64,000 nucleotides of DNA from NCBI GenBank assembly GCA_905250075.1, contig CAJNOP010000056.1, positions 611,687 to 675,686 of the forward strand, given 5' to 3'. Shown one piece after another: positions 35,968 to 48,594 of this stretch. The stretch's first letter is position 1; every line of letters starts with the position of its first letter. The notes under the pieces were generated by a model, which saw only the letters and a program-made list of their open reading frames with translations, searched no databases and was not told the DNA's origin. The position numbers and the translations under genes were made by a program. Source of the stretch: Rotaria sp. Silwood1. Lineage: Eukaryota; Rotifera; Eurotatoria; Philodinida; Philodinidae.

Positions 35968-38900
35968 ATGCAGAAAAAACGCGTTCAAGTAACGAAAACT
36001 AAAATTAAATTTCACATAGAAAACTTTCTTCTCCTTTGTTTAGCTATCATTTCTTATACGAAATGAAAATGAACGTGTGCATCGTGGTGGTATTAATGCA
36101 CTTCGTTATGATGCAAAAAACGATCGGCTTTATACAGCTGGACGTGATTCAATTATTCGAGCGTGGGATTGTAAACGTTATGGGGTATATTTTTTGATTA
36201 TTCTTTGAATCTATACAAAAAAAAAACTTTTCTTTCAGTCTGATATGTATGAATATTCCATGGAACATCATACAGATTGGGTAAATGATATTGTTCTTGT
36301 TAATTCCGGCAAGCATAGTAAGAGAGTTTTCCTTTACAAGAAAAAAGCAAATTTATTTATATTTCGTAAATCTTTTAAGTACTTTCGGCATCAAGTGATG
36401 CAACAATTAAATTATGGAACGCGCCAAAAGGAACATGTATGTCAACATTACGAACACATAAAGTAAAACAAAAAATATTTTATTATCTTTTTTTTCTGTT
36501 ACCGATAAATTTCTAATATTTAAGGATTTTGTTAAATGTTTGGCATATGCTAAAGACAAAGAACAAGTTGCAAGTGGAGGTTTTGATAATAATATATTTC
36601 TATGGGATGTTAATGTATTAACAGCTTTAACTGCTGTAAATAATACAGTAACAAGTAAATTTTTTGTAAAATTTTTGTTCAATTATTTCTAAAATATCAA
36701 TTATTAGCTTCAACATTTACTGGTAATGAACATTCCGTGTATAGTTTAGCGATGAATCCATCTGGTACAGTATTAGTAAGTGGTTCACCGGAAAATGTGG
36801 TAAGTTTTATTTTAAGAAAAAAAAGAATATTTATTAAACTTATTTTCTATTGATTAGATACGTGTTTATGATCCCAGATCATGTACATTATTAATGAAAT
36901 TAAAAGGACATACAGATAATATTCGCGCATTAGTTTTAAATCGAGATGGAACACAAGTAAAACAAAAATTAAAAATTTTATTTAGAAAAAAAATAGAGAA
37001 ATTCATTTCATTTTAGTGCATTTCAGCTAGTTCTGATCATTCAATACGTATATGGTCACTTGGGCAACAAAGATGTATTAGTAAACTTCATATACATTCA
37101 GATGCTGTTTGGACATTATGTGTATGTATTTAAGAAAATCATTTTTGTTTTATTTTTATTGAGCTTTCTAAATATTTTATAGGTTAATGAAGCATTTACA
37201 AGACTTTATTCAAGTGGTCGTGATAGACGTGTTTATCTTACTGATTTAGCAGATACATCAAGAAGTGTTTGTGTTTGTCAAGAAGCAGAACCTGTTCTTC
37301 GAGTAAAGACATATTTTATATGAATGATTTTCAACTTTTCGGTACTATTGATGCGAAAGATTAAAAGTAGACCTATACAATATCTGAGTAGCATATTTTA
37401 TCATGCTCTATATCTATGATACACAACAAAATTTTCCTGCTTTGTTGTCGAGATGTGATTTATTTTAGTGTAAGCATATCGTCAGAAATGTTATTTAGTG
37501 GGAAAATCGATTATAGATCGCTGAAATTCTATGTAATAAAACTGTTTATGAATTCATAACCAACGTTTGCAATGAAAGTAGAATCTTTTCCAAAAAAGAA
37601 ACGAGTTTAGTGATATAAAATGCAATTGATCTTGACTCACTATGATTCTTTGAAAGAGCGTATTAAAAATGTCTTTCTACAGATTGTATTGTGCCAGTCA
37701 AATCTAATATTTTTGAACTGGGACACAACCGAACCATACTTGGATACTCTCAATGAAATTTTACAATCGGGATAGTAAATAGTCGCCATGCATTGCTCTA
37801 AAGTTCTTTACGACGAAATTTTAGAATAAGATCATTTTTACTTTTCTCACCACATTAGAAAGTGATTCAAAAGAAAATGTTTTATCAGTTGGAAAAATGG
37901 GTCTTCTGTTCAATAACTTTGTTTTTTCTTAACTTGTGTGTAGACGGAGGAAATTGAGAAATAATCTTGCCCTATTAGAAAACGAAAAAGCGTTTGTCAT
38001 TCAATATTTCGGATGAATACATATTGAACGATATATAATTCGATAGAATACTTCAAGCTCTATAAAATGAACTACTCGTCATCGTTTTTTTTCTTTCATT
38101 TGATTCTCTGAAAATATCCTATTCTTAGTGCATCAAATAGGATTTTGTTAAAGTTTAAGCCTCATCAATCTTCGATGATATAAGCTAGAGATATGATATC
38201 AGTTGTGAATAGAGGCCACTCACAAACCAATAATATAAAAAGTAATTATTCAAAACAATCAACAGAAACAAAAGTTATTAGTTAAATAGAGTCAAAGTCG
38301 CAATTGTACTAAAAAGTTGCGATTCACTAACAAATTTGAATATTTAATGAAAAAACCCCTCTTTTAAGGTTGAACTTGGTAAAGAACAACAACAATTATG
38401 GGTTTCAACGACAGAATCAAATATACGTTGCTGGGTATTTTATGATTAGTATATTAATTATTCATTGAATTCTGGTTTGTTTGTTTTTTAAATTTTATTA
38501 GAACTTAAAAGATAGTCTTACAACATTAACTCGTACAAGTTATTATGATGGCGAAGTGCTATGTAAACAACCAGATATGATTATACAAGGTGGTCCAGCA
38601 CTTAAACATTATCATATTTTATCTGATAAACGACATATTATAACAAAAGATTCAAATAATAATGTTGCTCTCTATGATGTTTTACAAGTAATTTAAATTA
38701 AAAAAAAAACTTCGAATTTATTCGTATTGAATATTAATAGGCGAAAATGATAGAAAATCTTGGTAAATGCGATTACGAGGAAGAAATACGAAAACGTACC
38801 AAAACTATTTTTGTACCTAATTGGTTTTGTGTTGATCTTAAAGTTGGTGTAAGTGAATTATTTATATAAAAAAATTAGACAAAAAAGACTTCATATTGTT

Positions 38901-41088
38901 TGTATTTTAATTAGATTTTGACAATAACACTTGAAGAAAGTGATATTTTTGCTGCTTGGATTTCTGTTAAAGAAGTAGTAGACAATAGTGCAGCTGGAAA
39001 TACAACTGAAGTTGTTGATGTTAAAGGTAAACTATCAGTATATCCAAACACAGTGATCAATTTCTGTAATAACGGAGTAGATATGTTCGTTTTGGTGGAA
39101 GTTTTTAAAACAAGTTAGAATGAATGAAATTCTATTTCCTGCAGGATACGACAAGCTCAATGTTGTTACTTATAAGGTTCTCCGGTTGGATTTTGCTAGG
39201 TTGTGACTTAAAACTTAAGTGAATCGTGTTGAAAAGAAAAATCAGCTTTCTCCTGCTTAAAATAATGGAACCTATCCAAATCTGAACAAGAAAAAGCTAG
39301 TTGAAATAAAACTAAAAGATAAACTTGTCATTTTAGACCAAAATGCATGTTTCATGGTACTTGTTTGATTGTGCTCACACTATTTCTATGTGAAGTCGAT
39401 ACTGCTTCAGCATGAATATTTTGTGATAATAGTTCACTATTTGAACTTTTTCCAATGACATTTTGACAAGAATGAGAACAGGTGTACGTTAAATGTTTCC
39501 AGAAGACTTTTAAAGATTTCACGAGAAACCATACATATTTCTGGAAAAACTGATAATACAATCAAAAGTAAACTTTGAAACGCCCGTTATGGCTTGAAAT
39601 CAGTAGTTTATTGTTTAATTTGACTTTAACTGGGTTTTTCTTGCTCGTATTTATATAGAACTCATCATTTCGAATAAGAAAAAACTGAAGTTTTGAACAC
39701 GATTCATGTCAAGTTTAAGCATAAAGCTATAGCGAAGCCCAACCAAGGAACTCTATGGATGACCACAGTGAGCTTGCTGTAGCCTGCAGAAAATAGGGTC
39801 CTATTATTTCCGAACGTCATATTCGTGATCAATATGCTCATCATTTATTGCGCTTTTGATCCTTAGATCACAATCAGGAGCCATCCTTGACTAGTCTTCA
39901 ATACAAAAGATCTCAAATCCTTCTTTTTGTGTCTCTATTTTGATTTTTGTATTCTAACTTGAAAAACGAAATATTAAATTTAAATGAGTTCATACTTTTC
40001 TTTTATAGAAAATTATGGTGTTTTAATGTTACATTCACTTTTTGAATATTGGCCAATAGTAAAACAAGCATTAGGTATTTCAATTGAATCTTTTGTTTTG
40101 TTTCATTAAATTAATGATATTTCTCTTCATTCTAGAAACAACTGATGGCTATGCAGAACGTGTTCATCTAGACAATCTTTGCCACATACCTGGACATACA
40201 CCTATTTTCCTCGGGTATATTATCATAATCAGAATAAAAAAAGAAAACAGATATATTGATATATAATTTTCTTTGTTTTTTTTTTTGTTTAATTTCAAAA
40301 TAGTGAAATTGGTGGTCGTACACTTTATCGTTTTCGATGTAATGAAGCCAGTGGTGAACCTGAACAAAGTTTTCTACATGAAGTTTTACCTCAATTTATT
40401 GTTAATGTTATTGTTAAAGTTAGTTTATTATTGACATAGTATTATCACATCTTCTCTTTTAATCTTGTTTTCCTTTTCTTTTAGCATCAAGTTCCTGTAT
40501 TAACAAAAATTCCCTTTATACTCCATCATCAAATTAGTAGTACAAAATATACTAAAAAGTAAGCTTTTTTTTTGTTTTGTGATTATTTTTAAAAGTTATG
40601 TATTTTATATTTCAGAGATCGTTTATCAGCAAGTGATATTATGATTGTACGAAAAGTAATTGAATATATTTATGAACGATATGTGCTTAATGAACAACAA
40701 CAGCAGCAACAACAACAGCAACAATCACAACAACAACAGCAATCACAACAACAAACTTCATCTACGGCAACAGCTGGAAATGGAACAAGTAAAATTTTTA
40801 TTATTATTAAATTGAAAGAAAAATAAAATAACAAAAAATTTTCTAGATCAACAAGATGGAAATGGTGAACAACAACGTGAATCAGATATTAGTAAAAGTG
40901 TTGATCATATTGAATTATTATGTCAAGATCAAGTTAGAATATTATTTATCAAAGTTAAAAATTGTTTTTTTTGTTTTCTTTGGTTTTTTTTATAGGTTTT
41001 GGATTTATCAATGGATTTAAGAACTGTTAAACATTTTATGTGGAAAGGAGGTGGAGATCTCGTTTTATGTTTTCGAACTAAATCTTAG
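35968..41088 (+). CDS. WDR48: WD-repeat protein 48 (UAF1, activator of USP1/USP12/USP46)
   Basis: Twenty exons (35968-35988, 36044-36184, 36239-36317, 36380-36462, 36525-36654, 36708-36799, 36858-36956, 37017-37121, 37183-37302, 38369-38434, 38502-38687, 38741-38848, 38915-39026, 40009-40074, 40136-40214, 40304-40418, 40485-40558, 40616-40788, 40847-40932, 40996-41088) join to 675 aa; human WDR48 has 677. The N-terminal beta-propeller is recognisable from [44 protein letters not shown] and [18 protein letters not shown]. The C-terminal ancillary and SUMO-like domain ends [20 protein letters not shown]. The protein binds and activates the deubiquitinases USP1, USP12 and USP46; with USP1 it removes ubiquitin from FANCD2/FANCI and PCNA. 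The first coding exon is only 21 bp (MQKKRVQ). A Gln/Ser tract at about residues 586-606 interrupts the C-terminal domain. Introns 9 and 13 are about 1 kb; all others are under 75 bp. Confidence 0.97.
37303..38368. other. WDR48 intron 9 (1.07 kb), probable repeat insertion
   Basis: This intron is some 15 times longer than most of its neighbours and has no open frame of note. A stretch near 37716-37790 is weakly similar to 32170-32260. I could not define element ends. Confidence 0.4.
39027..40008. other. WDR48 intron 13 (0.98 kb), probable repeat insertion
   Basis: An unusually long intron with somewhat higher G+C than neighbouring introns. No terminal repeats or coding remnants could be defined. 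Confidence 0.4.
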
Positions 41089-41301
41089 TTTTTCTTTTTC
41101 TGATTGTATCATAATTTTAACTTTTTCTTTTCTTTGTACAATTTATTTTATCGTCTTAAAGTCTTCTTGCTTTAAATTGAACTAGTCATATATTAAAGAA
41201 CAAATTGTATGAATATAAGAAAAACCATGAAGACAATATTAGAGAAAAATAGATGAATATTTCCAGATAATGATTGTATTCGAGTATTGAATGAATGAAT
41301 G

Positions 41302-44300
41302 ATGGCAAACAATATGAAACCTGAAACAATGCTGATGTCAGGTAATTTTAGTCTAATATGATTATGATATTCATGATTAAACGATATCTACTGGATAAAG
41401 ATGTGCAGGATTGGGATCACGAGAAAAACATTTGACAGAACTCAGACTACATGAAAAAGAAGTTGCTGAAACTAGATCTACAAGAAACAAAGTTGTCCTA
41501 GCCAGATCTTAAGATTATAGCTAAATATTCTGTGGTTATAAGCAAATATCCTAATAAATGCTATCAATCAGAACATAATTCAAAAGAGATGATCTAATAA
41601 AATGCTAGTCATCGACTCAATAAATTAGAAGACGAAGATTTGAAGAATCGTTTTAAATATAATTCGAATAAATTTTGAAATAGTTTTCTCTAGGCCGAGA
41701 CCGTAATCAGATTAGACTTACTGAAGCCATAATCTTGACCATTTCAAAAGAACCTACCGAGGCCGGAAATACGGGAAGAAACTACCGGAACCTGAATCAT
41801 TAAAGAAGAAGCCACCGGAGTCGACTTCATTAAAAAAGAAGCTATCGGAACTGACATCACGAGAGGAGACACTACCGGAACTAGAATCATTAGAGAAGAA
41901 GCTGTCTGAACTAAGTTCACTAGAAAAGAAATTACTAGACCAGTATAACTACAATAGAATCTCCTGGGACCAAAGCTATTAGAAAAGAAGGTATCGGGAG
42001 CAAGACCAAAAACAATTGTTTGCTAACATATATAATTCTGATGGAATATTGAATTAATTATGTAAAAAAAAGGCACCGAATTATTGATAAATGTTAATTA
42101 ACAATTATGTTTTATATTTGATGTGTAGAATAAGTCAGATGAATTTTTAATTTGACAGCGATATGATTAATATTTCCAAGGATTTTTTGTTCAATGAAAA
42201 CTTCACGAACTTTTAAAACTATGTCTTTGTATATATAAACATTATGTTAAAGAGATTCCTTTTTTTTTGGTTTCTATCTAGAATATTCAGTATGTTTTGG
42301 TTTTTTTTAAATATTTGTGTAAGCAACATCTTGCCAAACTTCGCCACTGTCATATTTTTTTGAACAATATCGAACAGTTTGGAAGTTGATCCTGAAAGAC
42401 TTTATATATCCAACACTCGTACTATTCTACCGAACCTTACTTATATCGATAATCTGTGACCATCCTTTTTTTTTCCTGAAAATCTGTACCATGATTCTTT
42501 TCCTAAATTATCGATGCCATATTTGGATATTAAAAATTGTTATTGTATTTATTCCAGGTGTCACAGTTGACTTTCCTTATAAACCTTATCCATGTCAAAT
42601 AGCAATGCTTGGACGAATAATAAAAGCTTTACAACAATCAAAAAATTGTCTTCTTGAATCACCAACAGGTACTGGTAAAACTTTAACTTTACTATGTGCA
42701 TCATTAGCTTGGCAACAAAAAGAAATTGAACAACTTCGATCATCTTTATTGAATGAAAATTCAGATAATTCAACAGAATCAACAACAAAACCAACAGCAG
42801 TTTCACGTATATTTTATTGTACTCGTACACATAAACAACTTGAACAAGTAGCTAAACAACTTGGTAATACAGTATATAAAGATAAAATTCGTATGACATT
42901 ATTATCATCACGTGATAATTATTGTGTACATCCAAATGTATCTAAAGGACCAAATAAAAATCATGAATGTGTTAAAATAACACGACCAAATCAAGACAAG
43001 TTCGCAGCACGAGGTCTTAAAAGTGAATGTGGTTATTATGAACGTTTAAAAGGTAAAGTAGCTAATGATTTTATTCGATCATATTCCAAACCATTACCAC
43101 GTGTTTTTGATATTGAACAATTTACTGATTATTGTCGAACATCACATGGCATATGTCCATATTATACAAGTCGTTTGTTAATACATGATGTACAAATTAT
43201 TCTTTGTCCATATAATTATCTTATTGATCCACGTGTACGTAATTCAATGCAAATGACAATAAATAATGCAATTATTATTATTGATGAAGGTACAAACAAA
43301 AAAAAAACTGTTAGTACAATTCCTACAAGATAAAAATGTAAAACATGACATAGCTATTGATACTAATTACATGACGGTTTCTTCATTCTATCGATTTTGA
43401 GATACATTTCATCATCCTTTTACTTAATGCCACAAAAATGCAATAAATAATTCATATATTATTATGAAACGTTATTGATATACGATCTGTGATCGTATAT
43501 TAACAACCTCTGTCACCATCTATGGTCAGAGGTGTAGTCTTGCTAAGACGACTGTGATGTTTCTATAGTAGTGTCTGTTATGAAATGCAAAGGAGGTCCA
43601 AATTTCTACACCTATACTTCAACATTTCTTTTAGATTGTATTTGGAAAAAAAACAAAGAATTAATTTTATATGCTGTTTTATTTTTTTCTAGCACACAAT
43701 ATTGAAGATTGTGCTCGGGAATCAATGAAATTTGAAATGAGAAAATACGATTTTGAACAAGCATTACAAGAAATATCTATGAATCTAAATGCATTTGAAA
43801 TAGCACAAGTTAAAGTAGCTCAGTTAATTGTAAATGAATCTGGTTTTTCATCAACACAAGAACCAATTTCTTTAACACAATTAACAGTAACACAACAACA
43901 AGCAGCACGTCGTGCACCGGGTTATTCTGAATTGGATCAATTAAATGAAGAAACTGATTTACTTGACCATTTAAGTATTGATCAACATGGAAATAAACAA
44001 GACGAAACATCTGATTCAATGGAACAATTAAAATCTGATGATCATGAAGTTGCTAATGCATTAAAATTTCTTGCTGAAAGATTTTCTCGAATTATTTTAT
44101 GGTTTGATACGAAAGATACACGTGAAAAATATACATTTACACCTAAAGAACTTATTGAACAATTTCATCAGGCAAAATTTATTGATCAATCACTTATTAA
44201 TGTTCATAAACCGGCAGCGTATGTTAAGTTTGTTTGTTTTTCATTATATAGATTGATACATTATATTTTTGTTTTAGAAAAAATCAACCATCCACCAAAC

Positions 44301-47300
44301 ATCAAGTTATTCAAGATGCTGCTCGTATACGAAAAGCATTAGCGAAAATTTTTTTAAATCGACCAGAATATATCAAATTTTCTGATGAAACTGGAAAGTT
44401 CTTAGAAGAACTTGATCTGTAAGATAACAATTTTATTATAATCTTTCGTTTTTCACAAAGATTTTGTTGTATATCTATTAAGTTAACTTTTTCTCGAAAC
44501 GAAATCTTGTCAAATGATAAATTGTTTTTGAGATCAATCAAAATCCGATTGAAACTCGATAAAGTTTAAAAAGAAGTTTGTGTTCATATATCTGTCTTCT
44601 TAAATTATGACCAAACAAAATCCTATAGTATCCTTTAAAATCAACTGTCGAGTTTTAATTTTGTACGAATAAAGTTCTTAATAGGACTAGTCTATGCATA
44701 TAAATTTGTAAGTACACATCCTTCATTTATTGCTCACTCGAGATCAAACCTTTTACTATCTGTGTATATGATTTCAGACATGTACACCTCGTCTAAAAAC
44801 CGAAAAGAGGCCAGCAGTTCTAAACTAGCGGTCAAGACAGAAAGTCCTTTGAACGAACGACACAGCTGCGCCTAATAGTAGCAAAAGAAGTTTTTTTTTC
44901 TCATACTTGCGTTGTTATAATATTTTCTTAAAAAAATAAAATTCTCTTTTTGAACACTCGCATATCAACAATAATATAAAGTGAAACGTTTAAGGCAAGT
45001 TATAATATTATACTCGCCACGGTGAAATCGAGTAAGCTTTTAATTATGTCGATTGACTATCGGAACAGATTTTTAATTAGGATTGTTTACAAATTATTCG
45101 ATATATATATCACAAACGAGTATCGAATTAAGGCCATAAAACAAACGATATTTCATGAAGACCGATTATGTCAACGATTCAATCTCTTCTCTTAGTTTTT
45201 ACTCTTTAATGTATATCCATTTAGAGAAAATTCGAGCAATAGATTTTAACAGCTGATATGATAAAGGCATGACTGTCATTTGGCTCCACAAAACGGTGAT
45301 CATATCTGTATGATACGACACTATATAATGATTTTTTTTATAAATATGGATTCTAATCGAATCAGTGAAGTAAAAATGTTTCGTTCTTAGAATCTACATT
45401 AATGAAGTTTCTTCAAACTTCTTTTAAACAGTTGATTTCAACTAAAGATCACTTCATCTCTGTCATAGTAAACGTTTGTTTTCACTTAGATCGAGAAAAA
45501 TGTTTTCTTCAATAGTCATGACTTCTTATGATATTAACTGAATTGTTTTCTTTCACAAAAAGCATATTGATTAAACTTGAACGAGATATTCTAAGATATT
45601 TAATGTGCTACTCAGATTCTCATAGAAATCCACGCTCATTGAGCATTCTTTTCATAGATAGACTTATTTCAATGAATTTGATTTAAAGACTTTGTTAAAA
45701 CTTTTTGTTTGTTTTTTCTTTAGCTGTTTATCGGTTTTATATAGTGATGATTATCCATTTATTGACGATTATAGAATAACATTAAAAACAATCCCATTTG
45801 AACCAAGTGCAAGTATAATTTCACAAATGCAACAACGATCCGAAAATTCAACGGATGTAGATGATAATAAAGGGATTGATATGCGTTCACAATCAAGTCA
45901 ATTTAAACGATATCAATATACTTTAGCTCAAACAACTTTTCCTATTCATACACAACAATTAACATTTTATTGTTTATCACCAAGTGTTGCATTTTCTAAA
46001 GATTTAAAATTAGCTCGATCGTAAGTTATTTGATATAATTTTAAATACAGCTAAGTTCTTTGATTATTTTTTTTTTGAAGTTTAATCTTTGCATCCGGCA
46101 CACTTGCCCCATTGGCAACTTATTCCGGCGAATTAAAAGTTGCCTTTGATATTCAAATGGGTACAAAAAAAATTATTTAATTTGTTTTTTCAAACTTGTT
46201 AAATAAAAACAATGTCTTTTAGAATGTAATCATGTTATTGGTCTAGATCGTACATTTATAACAGCCTTAAGTCATGGACGAAATCCCAATGTAAAACTAC
46301 GAGCAACGTATCAAAATACAGATAAATTTGAGTTTCAAGTAGGACTAATTCTTTTTTTTTGTCTTTTTCTAATGAAAATATTCTTTCAAAGGATGAATGT
46401 GGTCTTGTTGTACTTGATGTTTGTCAACGTGTTCCTTATGGTGTACTTTGTTTTGTACCATCATATCGATTTCTTAATGCAATTATTAATCGTTGGATGA
46501 CAAGTGGACTTTGGCAAAAATTAAATGAATATAAATCAGTATTTTTTGAAGAAAAAAATAGTGCTAATTTTCAAAATACAATTAGTAAGATTTTATTTTA
46601 AATGATTATTTTTTTGTTTTTATTTAATATAAATCATTTAAAAGATCGATTTCGTGAAGCAAATGGAACACTAAAAATAGTTAAACCAGTATCAGCTGTT
46701 GCTAAATGTGTGAAAGAAATGTTTAAACGAAAACCTACTTCGGCTGAAACATCAACTACAAATTCACAATATTTCAATTCAAAAGGTGGTCTTTTATTAG
46801 CTGTGTGTCGTGGACGTGCATCTGAAGGCATTGATTTTTCGGATAATAATGCACGTTGTGTTATAACACTTGGAATACCATATCCTAATGTACAAGATGA
46901 AGAAGTTTGTTTTAAACGTAATTATAATAATGAACAAAATAAACGTATGCCACAAATTATGAATGGTAGTGCTTGGGTTAGTTATTATTAATTTTCATTG
47001 GTTTTCTTTTCTTCTAATACAGAGATTGTCACAGAACGGTTTTCTTCATCTGTCCCAATTCGGTTTTCATGATTTTCTTTTGCCTTCAGATACTAGATAC
47101 TGTTCTAATAAAATCTTTTAAAAGACTGGAGATTCGATTAGCGAAAAATTTGATGGCTCAGTTAAATCTCAATAGAAACTCAAATCCTTTTAGGGTTGCT
47201 ATTGGAAAACTACTTAGTATATATACAGGAAAAAAATCATTGAAATTAGAAGATGGCAACAGAAGAAGTTCTCTTGCGAACTAAATCATCTTTCTAATGA

Positions 47301-48594
47301 AGCACTAGCCGCTGGTGTTGCATGTATTCTTCTGGCTGTTACTGATAACAACGAAAAATCCTGACGAGTTTCTCTACTAGACCAAGACACCATTAGATCA
47401 CGATAGGAGATGCGCGAACCAAGTGTTTTGGTCCACGACGCGGTCCGGTCTCAATAACTTCTCTTTTCCATGGGTTTGATAAAATTTTCTTTTTCGGTCT
47501 CGCACATCTCTAATCACAATTCATTAGGTGACTTGAGTGCCCTGCAAGACCTATATCTTCAAAAAAGAAGATTATCCTGTTGCGGCATGTATAAGACAAA
47601 ATAGGTTGCCTATAGGATAAGTCTTAAAAAACACATGTCCTCTAATATTTTCTTTTTTTTATTTAAGTATGATTCTCAAGGATATCGTGCATTAAATCAA
47701 GCACTTGGAAGATGTATTCGTCATAAAAATGATTGGGGAGCATTATTTGTATATATTTGAATAGAAAATTTGTATTTGAAAGTCTAATTTTTATTTTTAC
47801 TATTTAGATTGTTGAAGAACGAATTGTTAATAATATGAGTGATAAACAATTTAATAATAAAATTTCTTTATGGATTAAACAACGTCTTTCTATTTCACGT
47901 AAATATGATGATACAATGAATGCTTTAGAAAAATTTGTTGAGAATATGAAAAAATCTGAAGAAATAGAAATGTATGAAAAACAACAACAAGAACAAAATG
48001 AAGAATCTGAAAAAAAAGTAATTGATATTGAACAACATCAATTAAATTCAAATCTTCCACCATCAAATGGTGAATATTAAAATTATGTTCATTTTTAAAA
48101 ACAAAACTTATATTTGTATTTTAGAAATACCAAAGAAAATTGAAGAAACTAAATCTGCTTATCGACAATATAAAATTGATGATTTAACTGATGATGAAAA
48201 TGTCAATGAAAATAAACCTAAACAAATAAAAAGCAAAGCTTTTGAAAAATTTTTTGCTAAACGTCAATCATCTATGGCACCACCACCACCACCACCACCA
48301 ATATCATCGGAAAACGTTAATTCATCGCACATCGAACAAACAACTAATCTAACAGATGATAATAATGAGAAAATGAAACAAAATCATGTTAAACAAATAA
48401 AAAGTAAACCTTGTCGAATATTTTTTACACAACGTCCCATGTCTTCATCTTCAATGCCAACATTATCTCAAAAAGTCAATTCATCTCGAACACAAACAAT
48501 GATTGATTTAACTGAAGATGATGATAATGATGATTTTATTCAATCAACATCTTCGTATTTTCCTCGACCAAATAAAAAATTTAAATCGACATGA
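41302..48594 (+). CDS. BRIP1: FANCJ/BRIP1-like iron-sulfur DEAH DNA helicase
   Basis: Twelve exons (41302-41341, 42558-43289, 43693-44218, 44278-44418, 45724-46020, 46081-46160, 46223-46338, 46392-46584, 46645-46976, 47668-47748, 47808-48069, 48125-48594) give 1089 aa; human FANCJ has 1249. This is the XPD-type superfamily 2 fold: [14 protein letters not shown] (Q-motif region), Walker A SPTGTGKT (about 48-55), four iron-sulfur Cys (C136, C151, C171, C213), and DEAH (256-259) in [13 protein letters not shown], a FANCJ signature. Then come FCLSP-like [37 protein letters not shown], and motif [16 protein letters not shown]. The family unwinds G-quadruplexes and forked DNA 5'-3' in crosslink repair. 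The first exon is short, chosen because it alone supplies an ATG and the correct phase ([14 protein letters not shown]). RTEL1 is the main alternative, but the DEAH context favours FANCJ. The C-terminus (from about residue 925) is a set of repeated short motifs rather than the vertebrate BRCA1-binding tail. Confidence 0.92.
41342..42557. mobile_element. Repeat insertion with CCGGAAC minisatellite in FANCJ intron 1
   Basis: From about 41399 the sequence resembles the element at 8549-8740. At about 41755-42010 it turns into a degenerate tandem array of roughly 30-33 bp units of the form CCGGAACT-GAATCATTAGAGAAGAAG, with at least seven units. The rest of the intron (42015-42557) is A/T-rich without a recognisable feature. 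Confidence 0.55.
43290..43692. other. FANCJ intron 2 with two small hairpins
   Basis: A 403-bp intron. ATACGATCTGTGATCGTAT (about 43481-43499) and CCTCTGTCACCAT...ATGGTCAGAGG (about 43508-43533) are adjacent short inverted repeats. Nothing else stands out. Confidence 0.5.
44419..45723. other. FANCJ intron 4 (1.3 kb)
   Basis: A long A/T-rich intron without an open frame I can support. A slightly G+C-richer stretch at about 44790-44880 may be an old repeat, but I found no paired ends. Confidence 0.4.
47405..47512. mobile_element. Short hAT-type MITE in FANCJ intron 9
   Basis: The element is about 108 bp. The left end AGGAGATGCGCGAACC and the reverse-complemented right end TAGAGATGTGCGAGACC form an imperfect terminal inverted repeat. 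The flanks are ATCACGAT (47397-47404) and ATCACAAT (47513-47520), an 8-bp direct repeat with one mismatch, as hAT transposition would leave. The element has no coding capacity. Confidence 0.65.

Noticed and set aside
42386..42557. In-frame upstream extension of the FANCJ helicase to an ATG at 42386
   Set aside because: The extra residues are hydrophobic and unlike FANCJ. A clean 3' splice site (TTCCAG) at 42552-42557, plus the small exon at 41302-41341 in the right phase, fits the family N-terminus better.
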